A stretch of 12,720 bases of DNA, taken from positions 1 through 12,720 of the forward strand of contig DJGV01000009.1 of the NCBI GenBank assembly GCA_002432805.1. The letters run 5' to 3'. Every line of letters starts with the position of its first letter. Position 1 is the first letter of the stretch. Under the pieces are notes generated by a model that was given only the letters and a program-made list of their open reading frames with translations, made no database searches and was not told the DNA's origin. The position numbers were made by a program, and so were the translations under genes. This stretch comes from Fervidobacterium sp. UBA5837. GTDB lineage: Bacteria; Thermotogota; Thermotogae; Thermotogales; Fervidobacteriaceae. Shown here piece after piece: positions 1 to 8,146 of the stretch.

Positions 1-2259
1 GACTTTAGCAGTGAAGATTTATTGGCAATTATAGAATCACCGCTCGTTCCGTCTCGTGCATTGACGATGGACGAAGTGGAAGATTTCTTCAGACGTTATG
101 ACTATTTTTCCATCAGAGTCAGTCAAGCTGAGATGCGCGATAAATCAACGAGGTCACGATTGTTCTTCGAGCAATTGGAGAAAGATATAGACGATTTGGA
201 ACGGAGAAAAGCAGAAGAATTGATAGAAGATGATGTGTATCTATCTAGCATAGAACAACTGGAAAAACTGAAGAGTTTTAAGGCAATCATGACACAGCTC
301 TTTTCTATTTTAGACGACATCATCGAAAGCCAAGCAAACGGTACCAACTTCTTCGATTGGTATAGAAGATTTGTGAAGGAGACGGTACAAAATTTTAAAG
401 GCATATTCGAGTTTGGCGACCAGTTGAGTCAGGGAAGACAGAAAGGAGAAAGTCAGGCAAAGAAAAATGTCATCGTTGCAAAGAGTATAGGTAAAGAAAT
501 CAACGCATTCACAAAGTTCGTCCAAGTACTCAACGATTTACAATTGTACGTTCAGAAGATGGCTCAAGCAAACGGCAAAGAGATAAAAAGCTGGGACAGG
601 TTGTTCAAGATGTTCATCGTCTTACTCAATTCCAACGGTTACAGGGAAACGTTCAGGTCCGCAAACGTGATCGATATAATGGACGTGTCAACAGCAAGAT
701 TCGTGAGCAAAAAATACAAATTCTTCGTCGAATTCACAGACGATTACTACCCATCGATCGGTAAAATCAATCCACTTCTATACAGAACAGGCAACGAGAA
801 ATCACGAATATACGACTTGCTCGAAGAGACCGAACGCAGGGCAGTTGTACTTTCGATGATCTTTTCTGATCGTGCCGAATTAATCGTTCCAAAGGCATCT
901 ACCATTGGTGATGTGCTCGTGCCTTCAAAGTACTTGACCGAGTTCGTCAGGGGAGAACTCTTTGAATATAAAGCATCACCAAGCGATATATTCAAGCCGA
1001 TAGACTACGAGATATACAAATTGACATCTGAAGAACGCAAAAGAGTAAAATTGAATGAAGCAGATTACGTAGTAGGTCAGACTGGTATTACTGAATTCAG
1101 CCATAGCAAGATATCAGATTATCTAAAGTGCCCCCTATATTTCTACTTTGCCGACTACGTTGGAATAAGAAAGCCTCTAGACAGCGTTGCGAGATACAAT
1201 ATAAGCAAAGGTTTAATCGTCCACAGGGTACTCAAAAACTTCTTCGATAAACCCATCCCGTTCGAACTGAATGGTGATGAAGTCATGAACATGTTGAGGG
1301 AAGAATACAAAAGCTTCTTCAACGATGGGATATACAAATACAAAATTCCAAGGGAGATATATGTTAAGAAACGTTTCCAGGAAATAAGCCCGTTCCTTTC
1401 AAACTTCATCGTTTCCAAGCAGTTGATAAAACTCGGTCAGAAGAGTATGACAGTATCGCAAAGGAAGGAAAGCAAAGAAGAGAAAAGCAGTGACAAGAAC
1501 CCCTCATTACATTCAGAAGCAACAATGTGTACGGAGATGGACTTCAAAACGATGTTCAAAGATTATTCGCTCACCGCAAGAGTTGATAGAATAGATGAAC
1601 TCAGCGATAATTACACATTGAGCGATGGTGAAACAGAAAATACAGGGTATGAGAAAAAGGAAGATAAAGCATACGCGATAATCGATTATAAACACACAGC
1701 AAACCTTGATAAAAGCTCTCAGATAGAACAGCTCATGTTGTACGATTATGTAATCATGCACCACTCTGTGGATGGTAAATCAGATATCGATGAACCATTT
1801 TACCTGAAAGATTTAAAAGACGAAAAGGCCGATGTCTTCTTGATCTTGCTGGGAACTAGTTCATCATCGAATTCCTATCAGTATTTTTACGTCAAGCGCC
1901 AGTACTCAGAAGAAGCAGAGTATTTCATTCCATACAAGTCGAAATCGAAAACTAACCAGAAAAAAGGATACATCAGCGTCTCTCAGAAAGAGTTTGAAAA
2001 GTGGCTAGAGTGGCTTCTTGAGAGAATTTCAAAGGAAGGAAGATTCATCCCCGTTTATTTAAGGGAAGAAACTGCATCATTTATAAACGAGATAACACCA
2101 TATCTTGGAAACGTAGATTTGTCAATTCCGGAAAGTTCAAAAGAACCAAGAAAATGCAGAGTGTACAACCAATACTGCCCATACGAACCACTCTGCACCG
2201 CAGCTGAAATGTATGGATTAAAACTGACAGATTCTCAAAGTAAACATAGAAAAAGATAG
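1..2259 (+). CDS. AddB-like ATP-dependent nuclease subunit, PD-(D/E)XK family (5'-truncated by window edge)
   Basis: This is the C-terminal ~750 residues of a protein resembling AddB/RexB, the nuclease-bearing partner of AddA in double-strand break end processing. The frame is open to base 1, so the TTG at 22 is not a trustworthy start. The section around bases 661-900 looks like the degenerate helicase C-terminal part of AddB. The nuclease domain begins with the FSHSKISDYLKCP block (1096-1134) and contains His (1222, in GLIVH), Asp (1585, in RVDRID), the D-Y-K core (Asp 1684, Lys 1690) and QLMLY (1729-1743). This matches the H...D...DxK...QxxxY order of RecB-type nucleases. Cys at 1129 together with Cys at 2155, 2176 and 2194 probably holds a [4Fe-4S] cluster, as in AddB and Cas4. 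A polar Lys/Glu/Ser-rich insert lies at about 1450-1530. It converges with the FtsA-like gene. A partner addA would have to lie outside the window. The nuclease family is clear; the AddB assignment is less certain. Confidence 0.8.
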   Translation, partial: DFSSEDLLAIIESPLVPSRALTMDEVEDFFRRYDYFSIRVSQAEMRDKSTRSRLFFEQLEKDIDDLERRKAEELIEDDVYLSSIEQLEKLKSFKAIMTQLFSILDDIIESQANGTNFFDWYRRFVKETVQNFKGIFEFGDQLSQGRQKGESQAKKNVIVAKSIGKEINAFTKFVQVLNDLQLYVQKMAQANGKEIKSWDRLFKMFIVLLNSNGYRETFRSANVIDIMDVSTARFVSKKYKFFVEFTDDYYPSIGKINPLLYRTGNEKSRIYDLLEETERRAVVLSMIFSDRAELIVPKASTIGDVLVPSKYLTEFVRGELFEYKASPSDIFKPIDYEIYKLTSEERKRVKLNEADYVVGQTGITEFSHSKISDYLKCPLYFYFADYVGIRKPLDSVARYNISKGLIVHRVLKNFFDKPIPFELNGDEVMNMLREEYKSFFNDGIYKYKIPREIYVKKRFQEISPFLSNFIVSKQLIKLGQKSMTVSQRKESKEEKSSDKNPSLHSEATMCTEMDFKTMFKDYSLTARVDRIDELSDNYTLSDGETENTGYEKKEDKAYAIIDYKHTANLDKSSQIEQLMLYDYVIMHHSVDGKSDIDEPFYLKDLKDEKADVFLILLGTSSSSNSYQYFYVKRQYSEEAEYFIPYKSKSKTNQKKGYISVSQKEFEKWLEWLLERISKEGRFIPVYLREETASFINEITPYLGNVDLSIPESSKEPRKCRVYNQYCPYEPLCTAAEMYGLKLTDSQSKHRKR

Positions 2260-2263
2260 CCGA

Positions 2264-2308
2264 ATACATCCTAATACATCCTAAGTACACATCTATTGCT
2301 ATCTATTG
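2264..2308. repeat. Two consecutive 10-bp tandem duplications between convergent genes
   Basis: ATACATCCTA occurs twice in perfect tandem (2264-2273 and 2274-2283). After a short gap, ATCTATTG recurs with a 10-base period (2291-2298 and 2301-2308). The second pair runs into the last codons of the FtsA-like gene. A 7-bp inverted repeat, AGATAGC (2254-2260) and GCTATCT (2298-2304), brackets the repeats and overlaps both stop codons. No U-tract hairpin is present, so I do not call a terminator. Confidence 0.6.
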
Positions 2309-4411
2309 TTCAGCTGAAGTATCTTCCACCTCTTTGAGAACAAAATCGAATGTGATTTCATCTCCAGCCGAGAGTGGGTCTGTAAAGCCCACTCTTTCTC
2401 CATTTTTCAAGAGCTTGTACGACTTGACCTTGTGCATGTCTATTTCGAACAACCTCAATACATCCGCAACGATGAAGCCCTGTTCATCTGGTACCTGAGT
2501 TCTGACCCTATCGCCATCTCTGATCTCATAGTGTGGAGAAACGAGCTGATCGTTGACCCAGACGAGCACACCATCTTTCGTAAGGACAGTGGTCTCACCG
2601 TTTATTTTCACAAGTATACTGATCTTTTCCATCTCAGGAAGTTCCATAACTTTTGGATACTTCAACACGAGTGCATAGTTGATTTTATCACCTGGTTCGA
2701 CAGTGTTTTCATCGGATAATTCCATTTCATCTTTGAATATCTTCACCTCACCAGCATTCACAGTCTTGTATGCATTGTTCACCGAGTAGGTTATGTTCAC
2801 CAAATCGTTCCCCAAGAACTCTCTTATCTGCCTTACCTTTATCTTTTCGTATCTGACAACATCGCCATCTTTTAGTTCAACATTACTCGATACTTCGAGC
2901 CCATTCAGAATTACTTTTGGATAATATTCTATGATTTCTTCAGTTTCCAGAGACATGAGCTGGACTGGTTTCACAACATCGTAAAGATGTACATTTGCAT
3001 CTTCGCCATCGTGCGCCTCTCCAACTTCTATCACATCACCGTGCTTTACAATATCCCTCAAAGTTGCTGGATTACCATTGATAACAACCGTTGCAGGTAT
3101 TGGCATCTTACCTTTTAGAATCTGTGCCTCACCATTCACATCGATGACCATAGATTTACCTGGTTTTCCCAAAAGAGTGTGAATATCCATTCCTACTTGA
3201 ACGAGCACTTCCCAAACTGTGTAAGACCCTTTGAATCCTATGAGTTGAACCTTCTCATCATTCACGGTCACATGTTCGAAAACCGAACCTGTGTTGTTTA
3301 GCGCAGTGTATCCAATTCCGAGTGGCGTTATGTACTCGCTACCAACAATCTGGTCTGTTTCATCTATGAAGTCAAGCCCATTTGCGTTTTTCAAAGAGAC
3401 CACATCTACATCCATTCCAAGATGCTTTGCCAAATACTCGTCGAACATAGGCACTTTCGCACCACCACCGACGATCATAACAACCTGAGGTTTCTCACCG
3501 TTAATTTCCAATATCACTTCTGCAACCTTCTGAGTGATTGCATTAATGATAGGTGATATCACACTTATGACATCTTCCTTCTTTATTTCCTTTTCTTTGT
3601 CTAAGATGTTCTTAACAGCGAGTTTTTCGTTGAGATAGAAATTTCTCTTCACATATTCTGCTGTGGAAAAATCGAGCAAGAAGTGTTTCGTAATTGCCTC
3701 AGTAATCTCATCACCGGCAAGCGGCACCATTCCGTAAGCTACAATCGTGCCATCTTTGGCAATCGCAATATCACTTGTCCCTGCACCAACATCTACGAGC
3801 GCAATGTTCAATATGCGCAAGTCCTCTGGCACAGTGACGTTAACCGCTGCGATAGGCTCAAGTGTCAGATGCGTGATCGTGAGTCCAACCTTCTTTATCA
3901 CAGAAAGCATCGCCTCAACAACGTGGCTTGGCAAGAACGTTGCAACAACTTTCACATAAACATTTTCGCCTTTAAGCCCTTCAAGCTTCTTAAACCACAT
4001 ACCATCTATCTCATACCTAATTACAGAGTACCCAACGCAGTACATATTAGATTCAACATTTTCCATTGCCTTTGCAACCGCATCAAGCTCTAAGCGTGCG
4101 ATAAAATCTTGATTTATCTCATTTCCCTCACCGATTTCCATCATCGACTCACCGATGAACGTCTTCAAGAACCTACCGGCAAGCGCTACCGCAACTTTAT
4201 CCAAAACCACATTGTTTCGAGATTCTAACTCTTCCTTCACTGCTCTAACCGTCCGAGCAACCTTCTCCACATCATGAATTTGCCCATCGAGCATTGCACG
4301 ATGCTCGTGTTCCTTTACAACTGCATCGTGGACAATCATCTTTCCTTCCTCATTTCCATCCACCAGAAGACCCGCTATCTTACGAGTACCTATATCGAGA
4401 GCAAATAACAT
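2303..4411 (-). CDS. FtsA-like actin-fold ATPase with a long repetitive C-terminal extension
   Basis: Residues 1-370 form an FtsA/PilM-type ATPase. Phosphate-1 motif is LDIGTRKIAG (5-14), an SHS2/1C-type insert spans about 72-175, phosphate-2 is VDVGAGTSDIA (207-217), and the adenosine motif is IVGGGAK (313-319). True FtsA is about 400-420 residues and ends in an amphipathic membrane-targeting helix. This protein has 702 residues and ends in an acidic, non-helical-looking tail. Residues ~380-690 are beta-rich and contain five units in which an N (once D) is followed exactly 13 residues later by GD, at 445, 503, 561, 620 and 670. These suggest beta-grasp modules like ThiS/MoaD, which is an inference. 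The ATG has an AGGGGGG Shine-Dalgarno (4418-4424) with a 6-base spacer. It is the last gene of its operon, 73 bases after mutS2. It is probably a paralogue rather than the division FtsA; its role is unknown. Confidence 0.85.
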   Translation of the reverse strand: MLFALDIGTRKIAGLLVDGNEEGKMIVHDAVVKEHEHRAMLDGQIHDVEKVARTVRAVKEELESRNNVVLDKVAVALAGRFLKTFIGESMMEIGEGNEINQDFIARLELDAVAKAMENVESNMYCVGYSVIRYEIDGMWFKKLEGLKGENVYVKVVATFLPSHVVEAMLSVIKKVGLTITHLTLEPIAAVNVTVPEDLRILNIALVDVGAGTSDIAIAKDGTIVAYGMVPLAGDEITEAITKHFLLDFSTAEYVKRNFYLNEKLAVKNILDKEKEIKKEDVISVISPIINAITQKVAEVILEINGEKPQVVMIVGGGAKVPMFDEYLAKHLGMDVDVVSLKNANGLDFIDETDQIVGSEYITPLGIGYTALNNTGSVFEHVTVNDEKVQLIGFKGSYTVWEVLVQVGMDIHTLLGKPGKSMVIDVNGEAQILKGKMPIPATVVINGNPATLRDIVKHGDVIEVGEAHDGEDANVHLYDVVKPVQLMSLETEEIIEYYPKVILNGLEVSSNVELKDGDVVRYEKIKVRQIREFLGNDLVNITYSVNNAYKTVNAGEVKIFKDEMELSDENTVEPGDKINYALVLKYPKVMELPEMEKISILVKINGETTVLTKDGVLVWVNDQLVSPHYEIRDGDRVRTQVPDEQGFIVADVLRLFEIDMHKVKSYKLLKNGERVGFTDPLSAGDEITFDFVLKEVEDTSAEQ

Positions 4412-4417
4412 TCACAT

Positions 4418-4435
4418 CCCCCCTGCAAAAAAAAA
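4418..4435 (-). promoter_or_regulatory. T9 tract plus G6 Shine-Dalgarno in the leader of the FtsA-like gene
   Basis: On the coding strand nine T residues (4435-4427) are followed by GCA and then AGGGGGG, overlapping at the A (4424-4418), six bases before the ATG. The G-run is the ribosome binding site. The T-run has no adequate preceding stem, so it does not look like an intrinsic terminator, but it is slippage-prone and could tune cotranscription with mutS2. Confidence 0.45.
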
Positions 4436-4456
4436 TCGAGGCTCATAATCTCTGTC

Positions 4457-4486
4457 AAAATCAGGAAAATCAAAATCAAGAAAATC
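4457..4486. repeat. 15-bp tandem duplication at the 3' end of mutS2
   Basis: Two adjacent 15-base units, 4457-4471 and 4472-4486, read AAAATCARGAAAATC on the plus strand and differ at one base (4464 versus 4479). The second unit overlaps the mutS2 stop codon (4485-4487). Read on the coding strand this is a GATTTT-rich spacer. Confidence 0.6.
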
Positions 4487-6851
4487 AAACATCGATGACA
4501 GTAACTCCCACACCACCTTCATCTGGTCTGCCAAATCGATAATTCTTTATCCTCTTATCGTGCCTCAAATAATTCCATATACCCGTTGCCAACTTGCCCG
4601 TTCCCTTACCGTGAATTATGTATCCAGTTGAGAAATCGGACATAAGCAACTGGTCTATGAACTCATCTATCCTCTCTATTGCCTCTTCAACATTAGTTCC
4701 TCTGATATCTATCTCATTCGATTCAAGAGATGGCTTGTAGACAACATTATCACTCTTCCCAGCTCTGTCACTTTCTGCCACATTTACGGATTCTGTAGTC
4801 CTGATTCTAACTAATTTTTCTGGATTCACTTCCAACCTAATCCCATTAAAATCAACTAAGAACCTTTGTCCCTTTTTCTCAACCACTCTGCCAATTGCCG
4901 TACCATCGACGAGTCTTACAAAATCACCAACACCGACTCCACGTTCGTCTTCCGAAACCTTCGTCTCGTAGAACACCTTCTCGATCTTCTCTTGGATTTG
5001 CTCTATGTTCTTCACATCATTCGTAATTTCCTTCAAACGCTTTTTCACCAATTGCTCATTTGATGTCTTTGTACTCTGAAGTGTTACTTGCAGGTCCTTT
5101 CTTGCCTTCTGTATATCTTTGTATACTTCTCTAATTTCCTTATCAAACTCTTCTATACGCCTCACCTTGAGTAATTTATACTTCTCTTCAAATTCCTTCT
5201 TTTGACGAGCATAATCGCGCAATGTAATCTCTAATTCACGCTTCCTTGCTTCCATCTCACTCACTTGTCTGTTCAAATTCTTTATGAGCTCTTCTATATT
5301 CACATGTTCTTCATCCAAATGCTTTTTTGCCATCTCTAAAATACCATCACTCAAGCCATACTTCCGTGCTATTTCAAAAGCGTGAGAAGCGCCTGGTATA
5401 TTCATCAATATCCTATACGTTGGAGAAAGTGTCTCAGGATCAAACTCCATCGATGCAGTAACAAGCTTATCGTGAGACATAGAGAAGAGCTTGACTGGTG
5501 TCAAATGCGTTGTTACGATAAACTTTATCCCTCGCTCGATTAATTCTTCAATGATCCCCAAAGCGATTGCACTACCTTCGTAAGGATCAGTACCAGAACC
5601 GAGCTCGTCTATCAGTACCATCGCATTCTCCTTTGCACTTTCGAGTGCTCTCGATATATTCACAATGTGACCGGAAAACGTACTCAAATTCTCCAATATA
5701 TCTTGGCTATCACCTATATCTATGTACACATCAAAATCAGGCAATCTTGAACTCTCACCTGTTGTAATTGGGAAACCACTTCTTGAAAGTAGCAAAAACA
5801 GTGCAATGGTTTTCAGTGAGACTGTCTTTCCACCCGTGTTTGGCCCCGTTATCACCATCCCTGTCTTATCCGTTGGCAACTCTACATCTATTGGTACCAC
5901 TTTTTCTGATGGTATGAGTGGATGCCTTGCTTGTGATAATTTCAGATAACTACCAGATGGTATGATCATCGATGCATTCTTCTCAATTACATACCTTGTT
6001 CGAGCAAAGAGTGCGTCAATTCGCTTAAGCAATTCCACGTCATCTTTCAAGTTATTCAGTTTATCGAAAATCTTCGCCGTCAATTCTCTGAGAATTCTCG
6101 AAACCTCTCTTGCTTCCTCCTCGATGAGTATCCGTAATCTATCGTTTATAGGTATAAACTCTTCCGGTTCAATATAAACAGTAGAACCAGACGAAGATGC
6201 GCCTTGAAGTATTCCTTTTACCTTTCCACGTTCATTTGCCTTTACAGGAAGAACATACCTATCGTTCCTTATCGTATAAGACAATTCTTGTAATTTACCC
6301 TGATTGTGCGATATGTACCGTTCTATGCTCTGCCTCAAATCCTTAAGCGTCTCTACATACTCTGTTCTTATCTTCTTCAAAAGCACAGAAGCACTGTCTT
6401 TCACATTACCTTCGTCATCTAAAGCCTGTCGTAAAGCACTTATTATTTCATCATAATTATTGAGATCATATATGAGATTAACCACAGAAGACTGAAAGAG
6501 CAATCCACCTTTAGTCTGCTTGAATGTACCTCTCAGAGACTTGATACCTTCGAAAAATCTCAACAGATAAAGAAATTCAGTCCCTTCAACGATTAGGCCA
6601 TTCTCCACTTTTGAAAGGATTGACCGCACGTCTATGAACGCATCAGAAGTTGGAAAACCATTTTCTCTCACAAGATCACACAATTCTGCAATGTAACCAA
6701 ACTCCTCTTTCAAATCTACTTTACCCGGTTCCAGTTGCTCAAGATATTCCTTTCCAAGCGCGGAATAACAAAAATACTTATACCCATCGAGCACAAGTTC
6801 GTAATCTACCTTTCGTTTAACGTCGTTTAAATAATCTAAATATTCAGACAT
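4485..6851 (-). CDS. mutS2: Endonuclease MutS2
   Basis: MutS2 is a MutS-family ATPase that lacks the mismatch-recognition domain. In other bacteria it suppresses recombination by acting on branched DNA, or rescues collided ribosomes. The 788-residue length is normal. In order: an N-terminal core/clamp region (1-300); Walker A GPNTGGKT (336-343); the STFSGH block (390-395); Walker B VLIDELGSGTDP (412-423); TTHL (447-450); a long charged coiled coil (about 515-625); a small KOW-like beta segment (about 638-683); and a C-terminal Smr nuclease domain (712-788) with IDIRG, HGKGTG (747-752) and GGVGVTVI. All key motifs are intact. The ATG is preceded by a perfect AGGAGG (6859-6864) with a 7-base spacer. 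It lies 68 bases after the VWA/metallopeptidase gene and 73 before the FtsA-like gene, all on one strand, so cotranscription is likely. Confidence 0.97.
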   Translation of the reverse strand: MSEYLDYLNDVKRKVDYELVLDGYKYFCYSALGKEYLEQLEPGKVDLKEEFGYIAELCDLVRENGFPTSDAFIDVRSILSKVENGLIVEGTEFLYLLRFFEGIKSLRGTFKQTKGGLLFQSSVVNLIYDLNNYDEIISALRQALDDEGNVKDSASVLLKKIRTEYVETLKDLRQSIERYISHNQGKLQELSYTIRNDRYVLPVKANERGKVKGILQGASSSGSTVYIEPEEFIPINDRLRILIEEEAREVSRILRELTAKIFDKLNNLKDDVELLKRIDALFARTRYVIEKNASMIIPSGSYLKLSQARHPLIPSEKVVPIDVELPTDKTGMVITGPNTGGKTVSLKTIALFLLLSRSGFPITTGESSRLPDFDVYIDIGDSQDILENLSTFSGHIVNISRALESAKENAMVLIDELGSGTDPYEGSAIALGIIEELIERGIKFIVTTHLTPVKLFSMSHDKLVTASMEFDPETLSPTYRILMNIPGASHAFEIARKYGLSDGILEMAKKHLDEEHVNIEELIKNLNRQVSEMEARKRELEITLRDYARQKKEFEEKYKLLKVRRIEEFDKEIREVYKDIQKARKDLQVTLQSTKTSNEQLVKKRLKEITNDVKNIEQIQEKIEKVFYETKVSEDERGVGVGDFVRLVDGTAIGRVVEKKGQRFLVDFNGIRLEVNPEKLVRIRTTESVNVAESDRAGKSDNVVYKPSLESNEIDIRGTNVEEAIERIDEFIDQLLMSDFSTGYIIHGKGTGKLATGIWNYLRHDKRIKNYRFGRPDEGGVGVTVIDV

Positions 6852-6919
6852 CTAAATGCCTCCTGCGCCATTGATTCGCCCAGTACATTTCAATTTTGCG
6901 GTCTAAGACCCAAAATTCA

Positions 6920-8086
6920 TCACTTCTCCAAGACGTATACATCACCGTATATTCTTTTTGCATCTATGTAGAACTCTACATTATGCTTCTTACTCAGTAC
7001 AAAGAGCACTCTTCTACCAACCCTTGGCAAATCCACGTAGCCATCTGTAAATATCACTATCCCCTCGCTTCTAAATTGCTGTTCCGCGATATCGACGGCA
7101 GGTTGAAGGTCAGTTTCCCCACCACCATATACCTGAAAATCCCTCCAATTTCCCAGCTTGTACTCACCTACGAACGTCACGGACTTATCGACTTGTATCA
7201 CATTGAAAGAAAACTCCTGAGCAGCTATTACCTCTATCTCACTCATGAATGCATTGATCTCTTCATCTATAATACTGCCACTCGTGTCTATAATCACAGT
7301 CAACTTTGGTTCGTATATGTACCTCCAACCGGGTTGGTCATCGTACCTTCTATTCGGTTTCAACGGGGTTGAATACTTATCACCTCTCAATGACATGCCT
7401 GTAAACTTCCTCAGCGCAGTTTCCCAATTGATTATTGGCCTTGAAAGATTGATCTCAATATCCTGCTTCACACCAGAAGGTAACTCATTACCGAATAGAT
7501 TAAAAGCCTTGCCAACCTTCTCTTGCGTAAGTTCAATCATCATTTCGATGGATAAATCAGATTCCTGCTCGTGACTATCTGGCAATTTATCCCACACTGC
7601 TTCCACATCGAAACTATCGTTCTTCATGAACTCATCGAGCATATACTGATGGTACTCTTCCGCTGTTCTATTGAGCATATCCATCGGTGGACTGACGAAG
7701 ATCATATCGTTATCGACGCCATGCCCTTCTTGAATCAATACATTGAGCGGTATACTAAACGCATCGAGTTGTGGAATAAACTGATTTATTGCAGCATCCT
7801 TAGCTATATCCCACACCTGCTTGTCCCTCTTATCTCTTGCCTTGATGAGATAGTGCTTATTGATGAAATGCATAAGTTCGTGGAGAATCAAACCTTCCAC
7901 CATCTTCACATGCTTTGCAGCGATACTCACAGGATTGTACAGAAAGACAAAATCACCATTGCGAGATATCGTAAGTGATACATTCTTTACACCGGCCTCT
8001 TTGAATTGACTCCCCATCAATATATATGCATAGAACGGATTCAGATTTATCAACGAATTCAGTGCCTTTTCCATCTTTTCTATCAC
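6920..8086 (-). CDS. VWA-domain and putative metallopeptidase protein (DUF2201 type)
   Basis: The protein has two parts. The N-terminal half carries a zincin-like motif HELMH (residues 69-73) followed by a DxAxN block (KDAAINQ, about 96-102), as in the putative metallopeptidase domain found with DUF2201. The C-terminal part is a von Willebrand A-like domain with MIDAS elements DTSGS (267-271), GGETD (322-326) and FTDG (346-349). No signal peptide or membrane segment is seen, so it is probably cytoplasmic. Such proteins are usually encoded beside a MoxR-type AAA+ ATPase, but none is present here. The start is taken as GTG at 8086 because GGGGG (8094-8098) sits 7 bases upstream. The frame runs back to a TTG at 8131 without a ribosome site, and an ATG at 8074 lacks a well-placed one. 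Its substrate and biological role are unknown. Confidence 0.85.
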   Translation of the reverse strand: MIEKMEKALNSLINLNPFYAYILMGSQFKEAGVKNVSLTISRNGDFVFLYNPVSIAAKHVKMVEGLILHELMHFINKHYLIKARDKRDKQVWDIAKDAAINQFIPQLDAFSIPLNVLIQEGHGVDNDMIFVSPPMDMLNRTAEEYHQYMLDEFMKNDSFDVEAVWDKLPDSHEQESDLSIEMMIELTQEKVGKAFNLFGNELPSGVKQDIEINLSRPIINWETALRKFTGMSLRGDKYSTPLKPNRRYDDQPGWRYIYEPKLTVIIDTSGSIIDEEINAFMSEIEVIAAQEFSFNVIQVDKSVTFVGEYKLGNWRDFQVYGGGETDLQPAVDIAEQQFRSEGIVIFTDGYVDLPRVGRRVLFVLSKKHNVEFYIDAKRIYGDVYVLEK

Positions 8087-8093
8087 TAAAATG

Positions 8094-8098
8094 CCCCC
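8094..8098 (-). promoter_or_regulatory. Shine-Dalgarno that fixes the GTG start of the VWA/metallopeptidase gene
   Basis: GGGGG on the coding strand lies 7 bases before the GTG at 8086-8084. A G-rich site of the same style precedes the FtsA-like gene in the same unit. Neither the upstream TTG (8131) nor the downstream ATG (8074) is as well placed. Confidence 0.6.
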
Positions 8099-8146
8099 AA
8101 ACGTAATTTCTCTAAAAAATTCATGGACCAAGAGAGCGTGAATATC

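Noticed and set aside
3683..4093. 136-codon plus-strand frame
   Set aside because: Antisense to the well-conserved ATPase domain of the FtsA-like gene; no ribosome site or recognisable motif.
4427..4435. T9 run on the minus strand as an intrinsic terminator of mutS2
   Set aside because: Only a 3-bp stem can be formed just before it, and the next gene's ribosome site follows at once.
6900..6910. GGTC-TAA-GACC hairpin between the VWA gene and mutS2 as a terminator
   Set aside because: The stem is 4 bp with no T-tract after it on the minus strand; more likely chance.
6896..7372. 158-codon plus-strand frame
   Set aside because: Antisense to the VWA domain, whose MIDAS motifs identify the minus strand as coding.
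8087..8131. Fifteen-codon N-terminal extension of the VWA/metallopeptidase protein from TTG 8131
   Set aside because: No ribosome site precedes the TTG, whereas GGGGG is ideally placed for GTG 8086 and would lie inside the extension.
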